From positions 1-11,905 of the forward strand of contig JAIPCS010000101.1 in the NCBI GenBank assembly GCA_021738105.1: DNA of 11,905 nt, given 5' to 3'. The position numbers and the translations under genes were made by a program. Shown here in pieces: positions 6,189 to 11,905 of this stretch (its first letter is position 1; the number at the start of each line of letters is the position of its first letter). Origin of the DNA: Sulfuritalea sp. Its GTDB lineage: Bacteria > Pseudomonadota > Gammaproteobacteria > Burkholderiales > Rhodocyclaceae. The notes under the pieces are model-generated. The model was not told the origin of the DNA, did no database searches, and was given only the letters and a program-made list of their open reading frames with translations.

Positions 6189-6375
6189 AAGGCGTTCAGC
6201 CGAGAAATCCGCAAACCTGACCCGTGGAAAATAGCGTCTTCGACAAAGAATGACAATCCTCTGTCCGAGAAGACACTTGCGCGGGTCTCCGGACGCACCT
6301 CGGCGACCCTCGTGTCAATGAGGGAAGCCGCTGCGCCGGATTTTCCTCCCCGGAAACCGACGTCATGTCATATCT

Positions 6376-6387
6376 GATTGATCAATC
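6376..6387. repeat. 12-bp perfect palindrome between convergent genes
   Basis: GATTGATCAATC reads the same on both strands and lies in the 222-bp gap between the 3' ends of the converging cysteine-protein and crotonase genes. It has no T-run and no hairpin loop, so it is not a terminator. It may be a protein-binding site or chance. The rest of 6189-6410 holds only weak stems, such as CCCTC/GAGGG near 6308-6324 and TTTCC/GGAAA at 6342-6356. Confidence 0.3.
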
Positions 6388-6410
6388 GCCGTACTGCCAG
6401 CGCCGACTTT

Positions 6411-7220
6411 TCAGCGGCCCTTCCATTCGGGCTTGCGCTTTTGCATGAAGGCGTCAATACCTTCGGCCGCGTCATCGGCCATCATGTTGCAGGCCATGGT
6501 TTCGCTGGCCAATTGGTAAGCGCCGTCGAGCCCCATTTCAAGTTGCTTGTAGAACATCTGCTTGCCCATGGCCAGGGCGACCGGCGACTTGCCGCAGATC
6601 GAGTCGGTCAGTTTCTTTACCTCGGTATCGAGTTGCTCCAATGGCACCACGCGATTGACCAGCCCTCGCCGCTGTGCCTCCGCAGCATCGATGAATTCAC
6701 CGGTGAGCAGCATCTCCATCGCCTGCTTGCGCCCCATGGCGCGTCCCAGTGCCACCGATGGCGTAGAACAGAATAATCCCAGGTTGACACCGGACACCGC
6801 GAATTTGGCGCCCTCCACCGCAACCGCCAGATCACACATGGCGACCAGTTGGCATCCGGCGGCAGTGGCTATGCCGTGCACCCTCGCAATGACCGGCTGC
6901 GGGATTTCGGTGACCGTCATCATCAGTTTGCCGCATTGCCTGAACAGCTTCTGCTGGTAGGCCTTGCTTGGATTGGCGCGCATCTGCTTGAGATCGTGGC
7001 CGGCACAAAATGCCTTGCCGGCACCGGCGATGACCACGACACGAACCGAAGCATCCGTGGCGATGGAATTCAGCGCACGCTGCAGTTCGTCAAGCAATTC
7101 TTCCGACAGCGAGTTGAATTGCGATGGACGGTTCAGCGTCAGCGTAGTGACGCCCTGCTTGTCCTCGCGCGTCAGGATCGGCAGTTCTGTTTCGGAAGCG
7201 GGTTTGTCGGGCGCATTCAT
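6411..7220 (-). CDS. Crotonase-superfamily protein, ECHDC3-like, lacking both catalytic hydratase glutamates
   Basis: This 269-aa protein has normal crotonase length. AAGGAG (plus 7228-7233) lies 7 nt before the ATG at 7220. The crotonase fold is clear: oxyanion-hole segment GKAFCAGHDL (residues 68-77) and the second loop VHGIATAAGCQLVAMCDLAVA (114-134). A C-terminal helix region ends FMQKRKPEWKGR, a tail also seen in ECHDC3-type proteins. Aligned with rat mitochondrial enoyl-CoA hydratase, Glu144 (GGGCEL) is replaced by Gln124 (AAGCQL). Glu164 (PEILLG) falls at Gly144 (SGVNLG). The general acid/base pair for water addition is therefore missing. The protein probably still binds an acyl-CoA and polarises the thioester carbonyl, but the reaction is unknown. 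It is the last gene of the minus-strand acyl-handling run, 38 bp after the acylase. Family confidence is high; calling it a true enoyl-CoA hydratase would be unsafe. Confidence 0.92.
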   Translation of the reverse strand: MNAPDKPASETELPILTREDKQGVTTLTLNRPSQFNSLSEELLDELQRALNSIATDASVRVVVIAGAGKAFCAGHDLKQMRANPSKAYQQKLFRQCGKLMMTVTEIPQPVIARVHGIATAAGCQLVAMCDLAVAVEGAKFAVSGVNLGLFCSTPSVALGRAMGRKQAMEMLLTGEFIDAAEAQRRGLVNRVVPLEQLDTEVKKLTDSICGKSPVALAMGKQMFYKQLEMGLDGAYQLASETMACNMMADDAAEGIDAFMQKRKPEWKGR

Positions 7221-7258
7221 ATTGGGGCTCCTTGCCTTTCAGGCTGCGAATCAAACAG

Positions 7259-9673
7259 TCATTGTGCCGCAGAGCGGCCCTGAAGTACCAGCTTGCGCTC
7301 GCCATTCCCCCATAGCTGCAGGTCGTTGACCTTGGCCCATGGTTCGACAAAGTGACGAAAGTCGGCTGAAAGAACCAGACCGGATTGCCCGCTGGAATGC
7401 ATCACACTCGAGTTGGCGGGATCCTTGAGATCGTAGATGGCGCGCAGGCTTGCCGCATGTTCGTTGATATAGGGCTCGGGTCCCTTGAGATGATAACGGC
7501 CGACGTTGACCGTATAGGTATCACCGCCGGTCGGCACCCGCAGTTCGAACCAGGGTGCAAGCGCCTTGACCTTGGAAAATGGCCGATGCTCGGATGTCGC
7601 CTGGTGTGCCGTGCCCCACTTCCAGCGCGCCAGATCCGCTCCCTGACTCTTCTGCAATTCCTCGAGCGCACGGTCCATCGAGCGATTGATCAACTCGGCG
7701 CAGGTTTCGGTCGCCGGCGTGGTCTTGTCATCACACCACCAGGCATCATTTCGTTCGAGAACACCTTCCAGTCCTGCTCGAAAATCGCTGCGTCCGACTT
7801 CGCGCAAATAGGCCTCGTCACCGCCCATTTCGTCGGCGAACACGGCGCGCGTCAGTTCTCTCGCCCAAGCGGCATAGATCAAAGGCGCAACATCGGCGGC
7901 ACGCATATCACCCTCGAATGCCGCCAGTTTCTGCATGGCGGCAACACCCAGTGCATGCACGGGTTTGGCCTGCCGTAGCCAGGGCAATAAATGCCGGGCA
8001 CCCAGCGATACGATATCAGCCTGAATCCGACGCAGGCTTTCCTTGTCATGCTTGGGTTGAGCGGTGAGTAACGCATCGATCCGCTGTTTGCGGTAGGGAG
8101 CGGCCCATTCACTGGTGAGGAAATACGGATAGTCCGGACCATGAATGCGCTGGTTGGCGGTCGAGATCCAGCCACGCGACGGATTGATCTCGCGCGGGGT
8201 CAGTTTGGGATCGAGAAAACCGTTCCATTCATATCGGGCCTCCCAGCCCGGAACCGGCGCCAGCCCGTGCAGATCGTTGTCAGCACGGCGCAAGGGGATG
8301 CGCCCCGCAGAGATGAAGCCGATATTTCCGCCGACATCCGCCACCACCATGTTCTGCATGGGTGCGTGATATTGTTCAGCGGCCTTGATGAATTCCTCCA
8401 CTGATCCGGCACTGCCAATTGCCAGACCCGCGTCTACGCTGCCGGCGTCGACATCCAGCGCCGTCCAGCGCAGGGCGAGCGCATACGCGGTCCCGGCGGC
8501 CGAACCGGTCAGACCGGCGACCACGCTGGAACCTGAATCCGAAATCACCGGCCCGTGGCGTGTGGCGCGCGTGATCAAAGTGACATCGTCCTGGCCTTTG
8601 ACGTGAATGATTTCCTTGAAGGTTTCAAATACCGCCCAGCCATCCGCGGTGCGATAACGCGTAGCGTCGTCTGCCTTGACCTGTTCCAGATAGACGTCCT
8701 GCACGTCGGGCCCCGTATTGGTAAATCCCCAGGCGATGCGTTCGTTCTGCCCGAGCACCACCAGCGGCAGCCCGGGCATGGTGGCACCGGCCACTTTGAA
8801 ACCGGGCGCTTCGAGTCGCGCGAAATACCACAGCGCGGGAGCGGTCAGTTTCAGATGCGGATCATTGGCCAGCAGGGGCTTGCCCGATACGGTGTGCGAG
8901 CCGGCAACAACCCAGTTGTTGGAACCGACGCCTTCAACGCCGGATTCTGGCGCATCGAGCAACGCCTGCTGCCCCATCGCATCATTGATTTTCAGATCGC
9001 GGTAAAGTGCGGCGTAATCACGAACCGGGAGCGGTTTCTCACCGGGATACGGTGGCAAAAATTCATCGATGCGCGCTACCGACAGCGTCTTGGCCAGGCG
9101 CATGCGCAACAGTTCCTTGCTCCAGTTGGCGCCGAGATCCCAGGCCATCATGATGCCCCAGGCCAGCGTGTCCTCGGGGGTCCAGTGCTCCGGATGAAGG
9201 CCGAGAATCAGGAATTCCGGTGGTCGCGCGCGCAAATGTCCATCCAGAAACGCATTGACGCCCGCGGTGTAAGCCAAGACCGCGGTACGCGCTTCAGTGC
9301 CCATGTGTTTCCATTGTTCCGCCGCCGCCCTCTTCACCCCGAGTGCTCGCAGAAACTTGTCGTTGCCCAGCGCCGCCGGACCGAAGGCCTCCGAAAGTCG
9401 CCCTGAGCCAATCCGGCGATGCGTCTCGAGTTGCCACAGTCTGTCCTGGGCATGGGCGAAACCCAGACCGAACAGCACCGCATCCCGATTGGCGCCGCGT
9501 ATTGTCGGTATGCCTGCTGCATCCCGTTCAATGCTGATGTCGCCGGTCAGTCCGGCAACCTCGAGCCGGCCCTCCGTGACCGGCGCAACCCGCTGCCACC
9601 AGACGACAACAGCCAGCACGACAATGGCAAGCAAACCCAGCAAAACAGCGGAAATGCGCGTCACCCAGATCAT
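7259..9673 (-). CDS. Penicillin acylase family protein (N-terminal serine Ntn amidohydrolase)
   Basis: This 804-aa protein matches the penicillin amidase family (penicillin G acylase, cephalosporin acylase, AHL acylases). These enzymes cut themselves into alpha and beta chains and hydrolyse amide-linked acyl groups. Residues 7-26 form a hydrophobic signal or anchor segment, so the enzyme is probably periplasmic or tethered on that side of the inner membrane. The alpha region contains GIPTIRGANRDAVLFGLGFA and AQDRLWQLE. Autocleavage is expected between Gly250 and Ser251 in VGSNNWVVAGS; Ser251 becomes the beta-chain nucleophile. Later landmarks are LANDPHL (268-274), GFTNTGPDVQDVY (316-328) and catalytic-type Asn507 in STANQRI. 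Residues 757-762 (VMHSSG) form the usual C-terminal motif. GAGG upstream overlaps the ligase stop codon, and the genes are 11 bp apart, so they form an operon. The substrate is unknown; an N-acyl amine fits the acyl-CoA ligase next door better than an antibiotic. Confidence 0.94.
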   Translation of the reverse strand: MIWVTRISAVLLGLLAIVVLAVVVWWQRVAPVTEGRLEVAGLTGDISIERDAAGIPTIRGANRDAVLFGLGFAHAQDRLWQLETHRRIGSGRLSEAFGPAALGNDKFLRALGVKRAAAEQWKHMGTEARTAVLAYTAGVNAFLDGHLRARPPEFLILGLHPEHWTPEDTLAWGIMMAWDLGANWSKELLRMRLAKTLSVARIDEFLPPYPGEKPLPVRDYAALYRDLKINDAMGQQALLDAPESGVEGVGSNNWVVAGSHTVSGKPLLANDPHLKLTAPALWYFARLEAPGFKVAGATMPGLPLVVLGQNERIAWGFTNTGPDVQDVYLEQVKADDATRYRTADGWAVFETFKEIIHVKGQDDVTLITRATRHGPVISDSGSSVVAGLTGSAAGTAYALALRWTALDVDAGSVDAGLAIGSAGSVEEFIKAAEQYHAPMQNMVVADVGGNIGFISAGRIPLRRADNDLHGLAPVPGWEARYEWNGFLDPKLTPREINPSRGWISTANQRIHGPDYPYFLTSEWAAPYRKQRIDALLTAQPKHDKESLRRIQADIVSLGARHLLPWLRQAKPVHALGVAAMQKLAAFEGDMRAADVAPLIYAAWARELTRAVFADEMGGDEAYLREVGRSDFRAGLEGVLERNDAWWCDDKTTPATETCAELINRSMDRALEELQKSQGADLARWKWGTAHQATSEHRPFSKVKALAPWFELRVPTGGDTYTVNVGRYHLKGPEPYINEHAASLRAIYDLKDPANSSVMHSSGQSGLVLSADFRHFVEPWAKVNDLQLWGNGERKLVLQGRSAAQ

Positions 9674-9684
9674 TGGCTTATTCC

Positions 9685-11322
9685 TCAGTCAAAAGACGCG
9701 GTCGATTTTGCCTTTTCGCGTAGCACGAATTTCTGGATTTTTCCGGTGGAAGTTTTTGGCAAGGCTTCAAAAATGAAATGCTTGGGCACCTTGAAGCGTG
9801 CCATGCGTTCACGACAGAACTCGGTCAGTTCCTCGGCGCTGACAGTCGCAGCTTCGCGCAACTCTATGAAGGCGCAAGGTACTTCACCCCATTTCGGATC
9901 GGGGCAGGCAACCACCGCCGCACCCATTACGGCGGGATGGCGGTACAGCGTGTCCTCGACCTCGATGGAGGAAATGTTCTCGCCACCGGAAATGATCACA
10001 TCCTTGCTGCGATCCTTGATCTTTATGTAGCCATCCGGCTGCATCACGGCCAGATCACCGGTGTGATACCAGCCACCACGAAAAGCCTCTTCGGTCGCGC
10101 TCGGGTTTTTCAGATAGCCCTTCATCACAATGTTGCCGCGGAACATGATCTCGCCCATGGTCTGATCATCCCAGGGCACGGGCTGCATGGTTTCCGGATC
10201 CAGAACGGTGACACCCTCCTGACAGTGATAACGGACGCCCTGTCGTCCATTGAGCCGAACTTGCTCGTCCAGCGGCAAATCCAGCCAGTCTTCATGTTTG
10301 GCACAGACGGCCGCCGGTCCGTAGGTTTCGGTTAATCCGTACACGTGTGTAATGTTGAAACCGATCTTGCCCATGCCTTCGATCACCGCCGCCGGCGGCG
10401 GTGCAGCGGCCACCAGCGCAGAAACCTTGTGATTGATGCCCTCGCGCCATTCGGCTGGCGCACTGATCAGCATCGAATGCACGATCGGCGCACCGCAATA
10501 GTGGCTCACCTTGTGCTCGCGGATGGCCTCGAAGATCAACTTGGGATCGACCCGGCGCAGACAGACGTTGGTGCCCGAGTTCGCGGCCACAGTCCATGAA
10601 AAACACCAGCCGTTGCAATGGAACATCGGCAGGGTCCACAGATACACCGATTGTGGCGGCATGCCCCACGAAACAATGTTGGACAAGGCATTGAGGTAGG
10701 CGCCACGATGATGATAGACCACGCCCTTGGGATTGCCGGTGGTACCCGACGTGTAGTTGAGCGAGATGGCATCCCATTCGTCGGATGGTGTTAGCCAGGC
10801 ATAGTCCGCCTGACCGCCGGCCAACAGAGCTTCATAGTCAATGCTGCCGAGACGCTCGCCCGGACCGGTGTATTCCGGATCGTCGACATCGACGACGAGG
10901 ATGTCCCGGCCAAGTTCGGCCAGGGCCTTCTTTACGATGGGTGAATATTCGCGATCGGTGATCAGTACCCGGGCTTCGCCGTGGTTGAGCATGAAGGCAA
11001 GCGACTCGGCATCAAGACGGGTGTTCAGGGTATTCAGCACGGCACCGCACATCGGCACGCCAAAGTGGCACTCGAACATTTCCGGTGTGTTGTTGAGCAT
11101 CACGGCCACCGTATCGCCAACGCCGACTTTATTCATTGCCAGGGCAGAGGCCAGCCGCCGGCTGCGCTCGTAGACCTGTCTCCAGGTAAAACGTCGTTCG
11201 CCATGAATTGTCGCAATGCGATCAGGATAAATATAGGCCGATCGTTCAATGAAGCTCAGTGGCGTCAACGGCACATAGTTGGCGGGATTCTTGTCAAGTC
11301 CTGCTGCATAGGGATTGCTCAT
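9685..11322 (-). CDS. AMP-forming acyl-CoA synthetase (fatty-acid/DmdB-like ligase)
   Basis: This 545-aa cytoplasmic ANL-superfamily ligase activates a carboxylic acid with ATP to an acyl-AMP and then an acyl-CoA. The start is the ATG at 11322, with GAGGG (plus 11330-11334) 7 nt upstream; an in-frame TTG at 11355 lies inside the lipoprotein gene and lacks a good ribosome site. Visible core motifs are the P-loop YTSGTTGNPKGV (190-201), YGLTET (328-333) and GWYHTGD (417-423). They continue with the hinge KDRSKDVIISGGENISS (436-452) and PKTSTGKIQK (522-531), where Lys528 is the adenylation lysine. The N-terminus (NPYAAGLDKNPANYVPLTPLSF) is typical of short/medium-to-long-chain acyl-CoA synthetases of the DmdB/AlkK type. 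Chain length cannot be fixed by eye. The gene lies 13 bp after the lipoprotein gene and 11 bp before the acylase, consistent with one transcript. No substitution is seen in the core motifs. Confidence 0.95.
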   Translation of the reverse strand: MSNPYAAGLDKNPANYVPLTPLSFIERSAYIYPDRIATIHGERRFTWRQVYERSRRLASALAMNKVGVGDTVAVMLNNTPEMFECHFGVPMCGAVLNTLNTRLDAESLAFMLNHGEARVLITDREYSPIVKKALAELGRDILVVDVDDPEYTGPGERLGSIDYEALLAGGQADYAWLTPSDEWDAISLNYTSGTTGNPKGVVYHHRGAYLNALSNIVSWGMPPQSVYLWTLPMFHCNGWCFSWTVAANSGTNVCLRRVDPKLIFEAIREHKVSHYCGAPIVHSMLISAPAEWREGINHKVSALVAAAPPPAAVIEGMGKIGFNITHVYGLTETYGPAAVCAKHEDWLDLPLDEQVRLNGRQGVRYHCQEGVTVLDPETMQPVPWDDQTMGEIMFRGNIVMKGYLKNPSATEEAFRGGWYHTGDLAVMQPDGYIKIKDRSKDVIISGGENISSIEVEDTLYRHPAVMGAAVVACPDPKWGEVPCAFIELREAATVSAEELTEFCRERMARFKVPKHFIFEALPKTSTGKIQKFVLREKAKSTASFD

Positions 11323-11329
11323 GGGAATG

Positions 11330-11334
11330 CCCTC
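11330..11334 (-). promoter_or_regulatory. Ribosome binding site deciding the acyl-CoA synthetase start
   Basis: GAGGG on the minus strand lies 7 nt before the ATG at 11322 and directly after the stop codon of the lipoprotein gene. This favours tight coupling and rules against the TTG at 11355. Confidence 0.7.
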
Positions 11335-11335
11335 A

Positions 11336-11905
11336 TCAATTGCGACAACGCTCAACTAGGGCAGGCTTGTCATCGACAAGCCTGCCCAACCAGTTTCCAA
11401 GTTCTGTGACCAAACCCTGCGCGGCGTCACGCGCCGCGGCCACGCCACCGCGTGCGACCGCCTCGGGCGCGGGGCGCTGGATCAAAAATGCCTGCCGCGA
11501 AAGAATCTCGGGGCTGCGCGAGGGGCTTAATTGTGCACGAACCTCAAGCACAATTTTGCTGCTCCGGGGATCGTCGAAACGCTGTTCCAGTTCGTCCAGA
11601 ACCAGCTGCAGCCGGCAACCGGCGCCACTCTGCCCGGATTGGCCAAAAACAATGCGACGCCGCAGAAACCGTTCCAGCAATTCGGAAGGTGGTGCAACCC
11701 AGCGACTTTCCACGTAGCTTTGGCGCCGCAACGGCTCCTGGTAGGCGAGCCGAAAATGCATGTCCTGCCCTGCCAGCCATGAGGCTGCCTGAACATCGAC
11801 TGCAGCGATGGGTACACGTGATCCCGACCATTTCCCGGACAAGTCGCCCAGATCGTATTGAATCGGTTCCAGCGTCCGTGTCACCCCGCCACAGGCCGCC
11901 ACCAG
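11336..11905 (-). CDS. ABC-type transport auxiliary lipoprotein (PqiC/YmbA-like), N-terminus cut by right edge
   Basis: The frame is open to the window edge and covers 189 codons plus a TGA at 11338-11336. The first visible residues are LVAACGG: a lipobox whose Cys would be lipidated. The start codon and the rest of the lipoprotein signal peptide lie outside the window, and the internal GTG at 11902 is not the true start. The body resembles the ABC_trans_aux (DUF330) family, to which E. coli PqiC (YmbA) belongs. It has YDLGDLSGKW near the N-terminus, then VPIAAVDVQAASWLAG and the family-like run QSYVESRWVAPPSELLERFLRR. Such lipoproteins accompany MCE-domain/ABC lipid transporters bridging inner and outer membranes. 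The expected MCE, permease and ATPase genes would lie beyond the right edge. The acyl-CoA synthetase starts 13 bp downstream. Confidence 0.82.
   Translation of the reverse strand: MVAACGGVTRTLEPIQYDLGDLSGKWSGSRVPIAAVDVQAASWLAGQDMHFRLAYQEPLRRQSYVESRWVAPPSELLERFLRRRIVFGQSGQSGAGCRLQLVLDELEQRFDDPRSSKIVLEVRAQLSPSRSPEILSRQAFLIQRPAPEAVARGGVAAARDAAQGLVTELGNWLGRLVDDKPALVERCRN

Noticed and set aside
6308..6356. Short stems (CCCTC/GAGGG, TTTCC/GGAAA) as a terminator between convergent genes
   Set aside because: Stems are only 5 bp and none is followed by a T-run on either strand.
8555..9406. Plus-strand open frame of 283 codons within the penicillin acylase gene
   Set aside because: It is antisense to the conserved Ntn-hydrolase core, lacks a ribosome site and has unlikely composition.
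7259..9673. Calling the acylase an antibiotic-resistance or AHL-quenching enzyme
   Set aside because: Sequence shows only the penicillin-amidase fold and catalytic Ser/Asn; substrate cannot be read by eye, and the neighbours point only generally to acyl groups.

Overview
The window reads as chromosome from a motile Gram-negative proteobacterium, most likely a betaproteobacterium (Rhodocyclales or a relative). This placement is an inference from gene types and the moderately high-GC codon use; there is no rRNA or other marker gene. Evidence includes periplasmic disulfide-bond enzymes, a chemoreceptor behind a sigma-28-like flagellar promoter, an outer-membrane-type lipoprotein and a CrgA-like LysR regulator. 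I see no insertion sequence, integrase, tRNA, rRNA, CRISPR array or recognised defence system. Protein genes cover most of the window.

Layout from left to right. (1) Positions 1-266, minus strand: the first 88 codons of an unrecognised small protein that runs off the left edge. An intergenic stretch follows with a perfect inverted repeat and a plus-strand hairpin plus T-run. (2) 493-2191, minus: a LysR regulator followed 7 bp later by an HpcH/HpaI-type class II aldolase. (3) 2289-3441, plus: dsbA and dsbB, 4 bp apart and divergent from the LysR gene. The 97-bp divergent region holds a perfect 8-bp dyad whose arms contain TACAAT, a possible -10, facing each way. (4) 3820-5466, plus: a methyl-accepting chemotaxis protein preceded by a 378-bp leader/intergenic region with a near-consensus sigma-28 promoter and a strong hairpin. 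(5) 5575-6188, plus: two small exported proteins, one with an 11-residue (hendecad) charged helical repeat and one with two cysteines in the mature part. (6) 11905-6411, minus: a tight four-gene run: ABC-transport auxiliary lipoprotein (cut by the right edge), AMP-forming acyl-CoA synthetase, penicillin-acylase-family Ntn hydrolase and an ECHDC3-like crotonase.

How the genes may work together. DsbA takes its oxidising power from DsbB, which passes electrons to quinone. The right-hand operon can be read as acyl handling: a lipid-transport accessory lipoprotein, a periplasmic amide hydrolase that could release an acyl chain, a ligase that activates acids to CoA thioesters, and a crotonase-fold protein. 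The crotonase lacks both catalytic glutamates of classical enoyl-CoA hydratase, so simple beta-oxidation hydration is unlikely. This pathway reading is inference from gene order.

The observations most worth following up are the crotonase active-site replacement within the acylase/ligase operon, the sigma-28-like promoter with a long structured leader, the divergent dyad between lysR and dsbA, and the hendecad-repeat exported protein.
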